From: Bradyrhizobium sp. SRL28
Lineage (GTDB): Bacteria; Pseudomonadota; Alphaproteobacteria; Rhizobiales; Xanthobacteraceae
Reading direction: 5' to 3'
NCBI RefSeq assembly: GCF_018596315.1
Contig: NZ_JAHEAG010000010.1
Location: 124,001 to 188,000 of the forward strand
Length of the DNA: 64,000 nt
Notes under the pieces: model-generated
What the model was told of the DNA's origin: nothing
The model's input: only the letters and a program-made list of their open reading frames with translations
Database searches by the model: none
In this document: piece after piece, positions 44,870-52,376 of the stretch
Layout of the letters: each line of letters begins with the position of its first letter
Position numbering within the stretch: the stretch's first letter is position 1
Made by a program: the position numbers and the translations under genes

Positions 44870-45247
44870 CGCAACAAGGACTGGAGCATTGGCCGGACGC
44901 TTACCATGCTCGAGCAATATAACGGCCTCGGTTACGCCGCGCGCGGGAGGCCGTCGCCTTACATCTGGTCCGGCACCGATCAGTATAGGTCCGGCAAGTA
45001 TGTCCGCGACGGAGTCTACGATTCGAACGTCGTCGACAGCCAGCCTGGTTGCGCCGGCCTGCTGATGGCGATGATGGCGCTCGATCCCACCATCACGTTC
45101 ACGGGTGCGACGATCACGCCGGCGATTTCGGTCACGACGAGTCCGGCCGAAAAGCGCGCCGCGCCATCCATCGCCAATCCGGCGAAAGGCTCCATCGGTG
45201 CGTTCATTGCCAACATCTTCAACGCCGTTTTCAGGAGGAACGCATGA
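44870..45247 (+). pseudogene. N-terminally truncated phage-type endolysin (lysozyme-like) remnant
   Basis: From about 44870 the frame reads RNKDWSIGRTLTMLEQYNGL and continues GYAARGRPSPYIWSGTDQY, SGKYVRDGVYD and DSQPGCAGLLMAMM. This is the C-terminal part of a phage/GTA-type lysozyme family usually about 200 residues or more. The catalytic N-terminal part is missing; upstream the frame reads through the repeat/terminator region and is not protein-like. ATG 44906 could restart translation. The stop overlaps the next ATG (ATGA), so it still belongs to the downstream coupled gene run. Confidence 0.65.
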
Positions 45248-45474
45248 TCACCACATGGAACAAGATCAAGGCATGGTTCAAGGATTCCGTGACGATCCTC
45301 TGGGCACGTATCCAGTACGTCGTCGGCATCGTCGGAGCTGGGCTCATCGGGGCGTTCTCGGGATACGACTTCACGCAGCTGTCGAGCATGGACGCCAGGT
45401 CAGCGTTCAAGATGCTGGCCTTTGCTGCGCTGGCTGGCGTGATTACCGAAGTTTGCCGTCGCCGGACGCTCTGA
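45244..45474 (+). CDS. Small membrane protein, holin-cassette type
   Basis: The 76-residue product has two hydrophobic segments (IQYVVGIVGAGLIGAFSG and AFKMLAFAALAGVITEV). It starts by ATGA overlap with the endolysin remnant. Size, topology and position fit a holin or holin-accessory protein, but no family is firmly recognised. Confidence 0.6.
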   Translation: MITTWNKIKAWFKDSVTILWARIQYVVGIVGAGLIGAFSGYDFTQLSSMDARSAFKMLAFAALAGVITEVCRRRTL

Positions 45475-45475
45475 C

Positions 45476-45643
45476 ATGAAGATCGCTTTCGTCCTGCTGA
45501 CATGGGCGGCCGTGCTGGCCGGCGCATGGGTGATCTGGATGGCGAGCCAGCTCCACCAGGTCCGTCCCGGTGTGTTTGGTGCCGAAGGGCTGGCGGTCGT
45601 GTTCGCGGTGTGGATGACGCTGGAGGCGCGCAAATGTGGATGA
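45476..45643 (+). CDS. Small 55-residue membrane protein in lysis-type run
   Basis: ATG 45476 follows the previous stop by one base. The frame encodes MKIAFVLLTWAAVLAGAWVI as a first helix, a short loop (SQLHQVRPG) and a second hydrophobic segment, with its stop at 45641-45643 overlapping the next gene by 10 bases. Tight packing in a coupled run supports it being real. Spanin- or holin-accessory-like by size and topology only. Confidence 0.55.
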   Translation: MKIAFVLLTWAAVLAGAWVIWMASQLHQVRPGVFGAEGLAVVFAVWMTLEARKCG

Positions 45644-46017
45644 CCATCATCAGTTTCATCGGCGGTCCCGTAATCAAGGGCCTGATCGACGGTTACAAGG
45701 CCAAGCTGGCGGCCGGCAATACGTCGGAAAAGATCGCGAGCGAAACGGCGTCTGCGGAGATCGCGGCGCAGGTCTCCGAAACCAACGCCATCATGCAGTA
45801 TCGCATCGCCGAGATCGGACACTGGTATGAGCCGGACAAGCTGATGGGATATTTCGTGACGATCTATTTCGGCAAGCTGCTGATCTGGGACAAAGTTCTC
45901 GGCCTTGGCACAACCGATCCGCTCGCGGGCTTTGCGGCGATCACCTCGAATCTCGTGGTGTCGTTCTATTTCGCCAAGCGGGGTTTCGAGAACGTGGCGC
46001 GGATCATCAAGCGATGA
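45634..46017 (+). CDS. Holin-like membrane protein (GTA/phage type)
   Basis: The 127-residue product has a first hydrophobic stretch (MTIISFIGGPVIKGLIDG), a charged helix, then two membrane segments from residue 75 (YFVTIYFGKLLIW and ITSNLVVSFYFAKRGFENVA). The order resembles the three-segment holins of gene-transfer agents and phages. Start ATG 45634 overlaps the 55-residue gene; its end overlaps the next gene as ATGA. Confidence 0.62.
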   Translation: MWMTIISFIGGPVIKGLIDGYKAKLAAGNTSEKIASETASAEIAAQVSETNAIMQYRIAEIGHWYEPDKLMGYFVTIYFGKLLIWDKVLGLGTTDPLAGFAAITSNLVVSFYFAKRGFENVARIIKR

Positions 46018-46316
46018 CCGGGGAGCAGGCTGCGGATGTCAGGGCCATCGTCGTCGAGACCTTGGCCGAACAGCAGAGGATTCGTCATGACGATATCGAT
46101 GCAGTGGTTCTCAAAGCCGTCGCGACGACACTGACCTCGTTCGGAATCGACGAGGAAGACCGTAAAGAGTTGCGCGCGGATTTTCAGCATCTGCGACGCT
46201 GGCGCCGAAGCGTCGAGCAGGCACAGAGCTACACCTTCAAGGCGGTCATCACGGTGATCGTAACCGGGTTCGTCGGGGCCGTGTGGCTCGGTATCAAGGC
46301 GACGCTCGGAAAATGA
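46014..46316 (+). CDS. Small phage-type membrane protein
   Basis: The 100-residue product has an acidic helical N-terminus and one C-terminal membrane helix (AVITVIVTGFVGAVWLGIKA). Such proteins (polar helix plus C-terminal anchor) are common next to phage holin and endolysin genes. ATGA overlaps join it to genes on both sides. Exact role unknown. Confidence 0.6.
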   Translation: MTGEQAADVRAIVVETLAEQQRIRHDDIDAVVLKAVATTLTSFGIDEEDRKELRADFQHLRRWRRSVEQAQSYTFKAVITVIVTGFVGAVWLGIKATLGK

Positions 46317-46795
46317 TCTGCGGACGTGCCGAAATACTAACGATGAGCACGAACTCAGGTGCAACGATGTATCGGATTCGCGAGGTTGACGGGAGTGACG
46401 ATGACATTGCGGACTCGCTCGCAGAACTTCATCAGTTGACATTCCTTGACGCCGCTCCCGTTCCCAAATTCGATCAAGGGCACTGGTGGCTTGCCTTTCG
46501 CGGAACAGAGCCGGTCGCCTTCGCCGGTATCATTCCGTCCACGCATGTTTTTAACGCCGGCTATTTTTGCCGTGTTGGTGTGCTGGGCAAGCATTACGGA
46601 CACCGGCTTCAGTTGCGCCTGATGCGAGCCATGGAGGCGCGTGCGCGTCTGAACGGGTGGTGTTCGATCATCTCCGACACCACAGATAATATGCACTCAG
46701 CCAACAACTTTATTCGCGCAGGCTATCGCCTCTTCAGCCCCAGGACCCCTTGGGCCTGGCCGAATACGCTTTATTGGCGCAAGGACGTAAAGTAG
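46313..46795 (+). CDS. GNAT-family N-acetyltransferase
   Basis: The product has a GNAT core: a central beta-strand (WWLAFRGTEPVAFAGII), then a CRVGVLGKHYGHRLQLRLM segment matching the acetyl-CoA pyrophosphate loop (V-x-x-x-x-x-G-x-x-L), and a C-terminal N-x-F-I-R-A-G-Y motif. Start ATG 46313 overlaps the upstream stop (ATGA); ATG 46343 or 46367 are possible. It shares the coupled run of the lysis-type genes, so it may have been part of the same phage-derived segment. The terminator at 46832 follows. Confidence 0.82.
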   Translation: MICGRAEILTMSTNSGATMYRIREVDGSDDDIADSLAELHQLTFLDAAPVPKFDQGHWWLAFRGTEPVAFAGIIPSTHVFNAGYFCRVGVLGKHYGHRLQLRLMRAMEARARLNGWCSIISDTTDNMHSANNFIRAGYRLFSPRTPWAWPNTLYWRKDVK

Positions 46796-46831
46796 CTGCT
46801 CGTCCGTTGCGTACCTCAAATTGCTTAACTC

Positions 46832-46872
46832 GCCCGGTGGCCTTGTGGCCGCCGGGCCTTTTTGCGTTTTTG
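46832..46872 (+). terminator. Intrinsic terminator after GNAT gene
   Basis: GCCCGG-TGGCC pairs with GGCC-GCCGGGC around a TTGT loop (46832-46857), followed by CTTTTTGCGTTTTT. It ends the lysis-type/GNAT run. Confidence 0.88.
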
Positions 46873-46989
46873 GGGCCGGCGCCCTGTAGTGGAGTAGCCA
46901 TGCTTCCCTTGCGCCTTGATCATTGGCGGTCAGCCGGTAGACTGGCAAAGCTCGGGCGGCGCAAAGCAACGGAGCAGGCGAGGAAACCT

Positions 46990-48216
46990 ATGGCTGGAGA
47001 CGGCGGAAAGCCGGATGCAGGTTCGTCCGCGGGGCCGGGCGCGGACAGCTATGTCGCCATGGTTGCTCGTGCCAAGGCTCTGATTCCAGAATTGCGCGAT
47101 CGTGCTTCAAAGACGGAAGAGCTTCGGCGCCTGCCGCCGGAGACCGAGCGCGATTTGCATGACGCTGGTTTGTTCCGAATTGTGCAACCCAAACGCGTTG
47201 GAGGTGCCGAGCTTGACTATGTCGCTCTGGTCGATTGCGCCGACGCGCTGGGGCAGGCGGACGCTTCCGTGGCGTGGAATTTCGCCAATCTTGCCAGCCA
47301 TCACTGGATGCTGGGCATGTTTGATCGGCAGGCGCAGGACGCCGTCTGGGGCAGGAATGCCGATGCGTTGATCGCGTCGTCCTTCATCTTTCCAGCCGGC
47401 CGCGCCCAAAAGGTCGATGGCGGATACGTCCTGCGTGGTCATTGGCCGTTCTCCTCGGGCGTCGAGTCTTGCGACTGGAACATGCTTGCCGGTGTGGTGT
47501 CTTCCGACGATGAGGCTGATGGTATCGAATATCGGATATTCCTGCTCAACAAGAGCGGCTACAAGATCAACGACACGTGGAACGCGACGGGGCTCAGCGG
47601 TACGGGGTCGAACGACGTATGGGCCGAGGGTGCCTTTGTTGCGGAGAACATGACCGTCGCGGTCAGTGATCTGACCGGTGGCCCGACGCCAGGAAGCGCC
47701 GTCAATCCAAATGCGCTGTACGGGTTGCCGGTGTTCTCGCTGTTTCCCTACGTTTTGTCGGGTGTCGGTTTGGGCAATGCGCAGGCCTGCCTGAATGACT
47801 ATGTCGGGTTCGCGCGGTATCGGGCCTCGACCTACAATCGTGCCAAGCTCAGCGACCTGCAGACAACGCAAATCAAGATCGCGGAGGCATCCGCCAAGAT
47901 CGACGCGGCCCGTCTCGTCATGCGCACGAACTGCATCGATGCGATGGCTGACGCGAGGCGGGGCTACATTCCCGACCTTGCAGGCAAGACGAGGCTGCGG
48001 CGGGACGGAGCATTCGCGGTGAACCTCTGCACCGAGGCGGTCTCGTTGTTGTTCGCGGCAAGCGGTGCGCGTAGCCTGTTCACGTCAGGCGCGCTGCAGC
48101 GGCAATTCCGCGACGCTCACGCGGTGAATTCTCACCTCGCATTCAATTTCGATGCGGCGGGAACCAATTATGGACGTGTGGCGCTTGGCCTGCCGTCCGA
48201 AAACCTGACGCTCTGA
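46990..48216 (+). CDS. Acyl-CoA-dehydrogenase-fold flavin monooxygenase (oxygenase component)
   Basis: The start is ATG 46990 (AGGAAA just upstream); longer frames read into the terminator. The 408-residue product has the acyl-CoA dehydrogenase fold with LPPETERDLHDAGLFRIVQP, GGAELDYVALVD, ASVAWNFANLASHHWM, GHWPFSSGVESCDW and a final F-D-x-x-G-x-x-Y-G. This pattern fits two-component aromatic monooxygenases (HpaA/HsaA-type, group D) rather than beta-oxidation enzymes. The flavin reductase gene follows after 10 bases, which strongly supports a two-component system: reductase supplies FMNH2 and this protein hydroxylates the substrate. Confidence 0.86.
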   Translation: MAGDGGKPDAGSSAGPGADSYVAMVARAKALIPELRDRASKTEELRRLPPETERDLHDAGLFRIVQPKRVGGAELDYVALVDCADALGQADASVAWNFANLASHHWMLGMFDRQAQDAVWGRNADALIASSFIFPAGRAQKVDGGYVLRGHWPFSSGVESCDWNMLAGVVSSDDEADGIEYRIFLLNKSGYKINDTWNATGLSGTGSNDVWAEGAFVAENMTVAVSDLTGGPTPGSAVNPNALYGLPVFSLFPYVLSGVGLGNAQACLNDYVGFARYRASTYNRAKLSDLQTTQIKIAEASAKIDAARLVMRTNCIDAMADARRGYIPDLAGKTRLRRDGAFAVNLCTEAVSLLFAASGARSLFTSGALQRQFRDAHAVNSHLAFNFDAAGTNYGRVALGLPSENLTL

Positions 48217-48226
48217 GGCTTGGCGG

Positions 48227-48781
48227 ATGTCTGACGCACCCAAACATCCAGCCGATCCGGCCAACGAGTTTGCCAGTGACAACTCGGCGATCGATCCCCG
48301 GGACTTTCGCAATGCACTTGGCACCTTCGCCACAGGCGTCACCATCGTCACGGCGATGGCGGCGGATGGAAGGCCGTATGGCGTGACCTGCAATTCCTTT
48401 GCCTCGGTGTCGCTCAATCCGCCGCTGGTATTGTGGAGTCTGGGGATGTTTTCTCAGGGACTCACGATCTTCCAGAATGCCAGTCATTTCACGGTCAATG
48501 TTCTCGGAGCTTCCCAAGAAGCACTGGCGTCTCAGTTTGCAAAATCGTCGGACGACAAGTTCGCGGGCGTGAGCTGGACGCCGGGGCTTGGCAACGCGCC
48601 GGTGCTGACCGACAGCGTCGCCAATTTCCAGTGTCGCGCGGCCAATCGGTATTATGGCGGAGACCACATCATCTTCCTGGGCGCCGTCGAAGCCTACACC
48701 TATAATCGGCAGGAACCGCTGCTGTTTGCGCGGGGCAGCTTCGGCCGGTTTATTGCCGCGGATGGCAAGAAGTCCTCGTGA
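48227..48781 (+). CDS. Flavin reductase (small component of monooxygenase)
   Basis: The 184-residue product is of the HpaC/RutF-type: FRNALGTFATGVTIVTAMA, GVTCNSFASVSLNPPLVLWS, FTVNVLGASQ and DHIIFLGAVEA, the usual FMN-binding split-barrel order. It uses NAD(P)H to reduce free FMN or FAD for the upstream oxygenase. 10-base gap to the oxygenase: operon. Confidence 0.92.
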   Translation: MSDAPKHPADPANEFASDNSAIDPRDFRNALGTFATGVTIVTAMAADGRPYGVTCNSFASVSLNPPLVLWSLGMFSQGLTIFQNASHFTVNVLGASQEALASQFAKSSDDKFAGVSWTPGLGNAPVLTDSVANFQCRAANRYYGGDHIIFLGAVEAYTYNRQEPLLFARGSFGRFIAADGKKSS

Positions 48782-48828
48782 GCTGGTCGCCGAAGCTAGC
48801 TGGATCCCTCGCGGTCCTGCGGTAGACC

Positions 48829-49704
48829 CTAATTCTTTGCCATCTCTGCGCGATACCAGTCGCCGATCTCGCTGGCTGTCATCAGTGCGACGCCGTTGTG
48901 ACCGAGGACGTAGTCGAGCAGCGCCTCCAGATACTTGATGCGATGCGGCACACCCGTGATGTAGGGGTGAATCGATATTGCCATGATCCGCGCGTTCGAT
49001 GCGCCTTCGAGATATAGCCGGTCGAACTGATCGGTGCAGCGTTTCAGGAACTGCTCGGAAGGCAGATGCTGCAGGGCGTGGATGACGATATCATTAGTTT
49101 CGACCGAATAGGGGATTGTGGTTATGACGCCGTGAGGCGTGGCGATGTCCTGCGGCAGATCGTCGATCACCCAGTCCGCGACATACTCGATGCCGTTGAG
49201 GCGAAGCAGATCAAGGGTTTCCTCGGTCTCCGTGAGGCCGGGGCTTTCCCATGACCGTGGCGGCTTCGCTGCAAATTTCGAAATTGTCTCGACCGAGCGC
49301 TTAATGGCATCCGCCTGGTTCTCGACCTTGTGCATCGGCCCCTGCACGAAACCGTGCCCCATGAATTCGAATCCCGCTTCCAGCGCCGCTGACGCGACAC
49401 GCGGATAGGAATTGCAGACATTGGCATTGATTGCCAGGGTCACCGGCATTTTGCGGTCGGTCAGTGCCTTGAACTGACGCCAGAAGCCGGCGCGCATTCC
49501 GTATTCATGCCATGACCAGTTCGGCACGTCCGGCAGTAGCGGCTGCCCCATTGGCGGGCTCAGCACCGTGCGAGGCATGGCGTTCTCGATCCGCCATTCC
49601 TCGACATTGAGGATGACCCATACCGCAAGCTTCTTGCCGCCGGGAAGCGTCAGCTTCGGTCGGTCGACTTGTGCTTGATAGGGGATGCGATCGCTCAGCG
49701 CCAC
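48829..49704 (-). CDS. Polysaccharide-deacetylase-fold amidohydrolase (PuuE-like)
   Basis: The product has the NodB-related fold of PuuE-type allantoinases and peptidoglycan/cyclic-amide hydrolases: WVILNVEEWRIEN, WHEYGMRAGFWR, GFEFMGHGFVQGP, ESPGLTETEETLDLL, YVADW and ISIHPYITGVPHRIKYLEA. The start is GTG 49704 with AGGAAAG upstream; longer frames overlap the LLM gene end and give a proline-rich, unlikely start. It probably hydrolyses a ring amide or acyl group of a nitrogen compound. The LLM gene is 25 bases upstream, so one operon. Confidence 0.84.
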   Translation of the reverse strand: MALSDRIPYQAQVDRPKLTLPGGKKLAVWVILNVEEWRIENAMPRTVLSPPMGQPLLPDVPNWSWHEYGMRAGFWRQFKALTDRKMPVTLAINANVCNSYPRVASAALEAGFEFMGHGFVQGPMHKVENQADAIKRSVETISKFAAKPPRSWESPGLTETEETLDLLRLNGIEYVADWVIDDLPQDIATPHGVITTIPYSVETNDIVIHALQHLPSEQFLKRCTDQFDRLYLEGASNARIMAISIHPYITGVPHRIKYLEALLDYVLGHNGVALMTASEIGDWYRAEMAKN

Positions 49705-49729
49705 GGCAAGCTTTCCTGGTGTAGATGGA

Positions 49730-50836
49730 CTATTCGGCGGCCTTGGAGGAGCTGGACGCGCTGGCATTGACGCGCGGCATGACCTTTTCGGCCATCAGAA
49801 TCATTGACTGGCGTCCGAGTTCGCGATCTTTCCAATCCTTGCCGGCATAGAGCAGTGTGCCAAAAGGCCCGGTCTCCTCCTGAAAAGCCAGCAGTTGGTC
49901 GGCCACGCTCTCCGGCGTGCCATGAATGATCAGCTTGTCGCAGATCGACTCCAGCGTCACCTCATCGTCGGGCTGATCGCGGCGCGTTTTGAACAATTCG
50001 ATACGACCGCCGCGCTTCAGCTTGGTGAACAGCGAGCGATAGTAATAAACATAGGGTCCATTCGGATCGGTGGCGTAGGCTTTCGCCGTTGCTGCGTCCT
50101 TGGCGACGAACACGCTCTTGGCGACGCGCCAATTCGCCGGGTCCGCGGGACGGCCGGCGCGTTCGCATCCCTCTACATATTTGGGCCAATGGCTTTTCAC
50201 CCAGGCCGGCATCAGGAAGTTTGCCGAGATTGGCTCCCAGCCGCGCGCGGCGGCTTCCGTCACACCCTTTGAGAACGGCGCCACCGCCGTGACCACGATC
50301 GGCGGGTGCGGCCGTTGCAGTGGGCGCGGAATGAAGCCCTGGCCGATGTCCTCGATCAGGGTCTTCTGAACCGATATGTTCCAGAATTGGCCCTGAAGAT
50401 TATAGGGCGGCTCGCTTGCCCAGATCTGAAGCACCTGATTGATCGCCTCCAGGAACATGGCATTCCTGTCCACCTCGAGGTTGCCGAATACTTCGGCGTC
50501 CGACAGCAGGCCACCGGGGCTGATGCCGAAGATCAGGCGTCCGTCGAGCATATGATCAAGCATCGCGATCGAGGCTGCAATCGCCGCCGGATGAGCGTTG
50601 GGCATGTTGACGGTGCCGGTGCCAAGCTTGATCTGCCTGGTTGCGGCTGCGAGCCACGCGATGAAAGCTATGCAAGAAGTAATATTCTCGGCCTTGTCGG
50701 TGACATGCTCGCCGACATAGGCTTCGGTGAAGCCGAGTTCGTCGGCCAGCAGGAAAGCCTCGCGGTCCTCCTTGAGCGAAAGCCGCCAATCCTTGTCGAC
50801 AGGATGAATCGGCATCGTAAAAAACCCAAGCTTCAT
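49730..50836 (-). CDS. LLM-class flavin-dependent oxidoreductase
   Basis: The start is ATG 50836 (MKLGFFTMPIHP). The 368-residue TIM-barrel of the luciferase-like monooxygenase family shows EAYVGEHVTDKAENI, LGTGTVNMPNAHPAAIAA, DHMLDGRLIFGISPGGL and a C-terminal IHGTPESVADQLLAFQE. Such enzymes use reduced flavin to oxidise aldehydes, sulfonates or ring carbons. It is downstream of a divergent promoter shared with the molybdenum hydroxylase genes, and may use the flavin reductase nearby. Substrate unknown. Confidence 0.9.
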   Translation of the reverse strand: MKLGFFTMPIHPVDKDWRLSLKEDREAFLLADELGFTEAYVGEHVTDKAENITSCIAFIAWLAAATRQIKLGTGTVNMPNAHPAAIAASIAMLDHMLDGRLIFGISPGGLLSDAEVFGNLEVDRNAMFLEAINQVLQIWASEPPYNLQGQFWNISVQKTLIEDIGQGFIPRPLQRPHPPIVVTAVAPFSKGVTEAAARGWEPISANFLMPAWVKSHWPKYVEGCERAGRPADPANWRVAKSVFVAKDAATAKAYATDPNGPYVYYYRSLFTKLKRGGRIELFKTRRDQPDDEVTLESICDKLIIHGTPESVADQLLAFQEETGPFGTLLYAGKDWKDRELGRQSMILMAEKVMPRVNASASSSSKAAE

Positions 50837-51012
50837 GGTCTGCTCTTCCCCAAAGGCAGGCTTTTGTTTGGCACAGAACGTGCGTCGTTCGTCGCTCGAA
50901 AACAAGTTCAAAGTCGAAATAATCATTCTATAACAAACTTGACCTTTGGCGGTCTCAGCCGTCTAATCCCGCGAAAATGCCGATAGTATTGGCCGGGGAG
51001 GTCACACCAAAC

Positions 51013-51894
51013 ATGAAGGCCTCGGCTTTCGCTTACGCCCGCGCGACCAGCGTCGCAGATGCGCTGGAGTTGCTGACCGCGCATGGCGAAAGGGCCAAGG
51101 TGTTGTCGGGCGGCCAAAGCCTGCTGCCGGCGATGAATTTGCGCCTGATCGCGCCCGAACTCATTATCGATATCGGCGCGTTAACCGAGTTGCGTGGAGT
51201 TGTGGTGAAGGAAGGCGTCCTCACCATCGGTGCGCTGACGTGCCACGCCGATCTCCTGAAATCTCCGGAAATAGCAGCCCACGCTCCCTTGCTGACGGAT
51301 GCGGTTGCCCATGTTGCCCATCCGGCAATCCGCAACCGTGGCACCATCGGGGGAAGCCTTGCGCACGCAGACCCAGCTTCTGAACTGCCGGCCTGCATGC
51401 TTACGCTTGGCGCTACCATCATTGCTCGCGGGCCAGGCGGCGAGCGGCGGATTGCCGCTAGCGGGTTCTTCGCCGGGATCTACGAAACCGCGCTTGCGCC
51501 GCAAGAGTTGCTGGTCGCCGTTGAGTTGCCGGTGCCCCCTAAAAATTCGACGCATTTCTTTCATGAGTTCGCCCGTCGACAGGGCGACTACGCGATCGTC
51601 GGTCTCGCAGCGCAGGCCTTCGTCAGGGATGGGCGGTTTACCGATCTTCGCCTTGGTTTCTTTGCCGTCGGGGATCGCCCGTTGCTAGCCAGGTCTGCCG
51701 GCAAACTGGTCGATGTCGCCATCACGCCCGCCGTGTTGGCCGAGGCGGCTTCTGCATTGAATGACGAACTCGATCCGCTGGAGGATCATCAGGCGACACC
51801 CGCAATGCGCCGGCATCTGGCGAAGATCTTGTTGGCGCGTTGCGTTTCTTCGCTGCTTGCCCGCCCTGAACTCCGCGCGGGAGCATCAGCGTGA
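51013..51894 (+). CDS. Molybdenum hydroxylase FAD-binding (medium) subunit
   Basis: A CoxM-type protein with the FAD-binding loops LSGGQSLLPAMNLRL and RNRGTIGGSLAHADPASELP. It passes electrons from the molybdenum centre via the iron-sulfur subunit to an acceptor. The start is ATG 51013 with GGGGAGG upstream. Its stop overlaps the next start (GTGA), giving tight coupling of the medium, small and large subunits. Confidence 0.92.
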   Translation: MKASAFAYARATSVADALELLTAHGERAKVLSGGQSLLPAMNLRLIAPELIIDIGALTELRGVVVKEGVLTIGALTCHADLLKSPEIAAHAPLLTDAVAHVAHPAIRNRGTIGGSLAHADPASELPACMLTLGATIIARGPGGERRIAASGFFAGIYETALAPQELLVAVELPVPPKNSTHFFHEFARRQGDYAIVGLAAQAFVRDGRFTDLRLGFFAVGDRPLLARSAGKLVDVAITPAVLAEAASALNDELDPLEDHQATPAMRRHLAKILLARCVSSLLARPELRAGASA

Positions 51895-52376
51895 CGGCTG
51901 CGGTTGAGATTTCGCTGAATGTTAATGGTGAGCGTGTTGAAGCGAATGTGCTGCCGCGCCTGAACTTAGCGGACTTTCTTCGCGAGCATCTTGAGCTGAC
52001 CGGCACGCATGTCGGTTGCGAACACGGGGTGTGCGGTGCGTGCACGGTCCGCGTCAATGGCGATATCGTCCGTTCCTGCTTGATGCTTGCAGTACAGACG
52101 CACAATGCGACGGTTGAGACGATCGAGGGGGTCTCCGACAGCGGCGAGATTGCCGATTTGCAGTCTGCATTCCGGGAACGCAACGCACTGCAATGCGGCT
52201 TCTGTACGCCGGGAATGCTGATGGCGGCACAGGATCTGCTGAAGCAATCGCCGTGTCCGGATCGAGAACAGATTCGCGAGCATCTTTCCGGCAATTATTG
52301 CCGCTGCACAGGCTACCAGGCAATCGTCGACGCCATCGAGACCACAGCGCGTGCGCGCGCCGGACGCTTGACATGA
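51891..52376 (+). CDS. Molybdenum hydroxylase [2Fe-2S] (small) subunit
   Basis: The 161-residue product has the plant-type cluster motif GCEHGVCGACTV plus the second-cluster cysteines in CGFCTPGM and CRCTGYQAI, so it binds two [2Fe-2S] clusters. Start GTG 51891 overlaps the medium-subunit stop; the end overlaps the large subunit as ATGA. Confidence 0.95.
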   Translation: MTAAVEISLNVNGERVEANVLPRLNLADFLREHLELTGTHVGCEHGVCGACTVRVNGDIVRSCLMLAVQTHNATVETIEGVSDSGEIADLQSAFRERNALQCGFCTPGMLMAAQDLLKQSPCPDREQIREHLSGNYCRCTGYQAIVDAIETTARARAGRLT

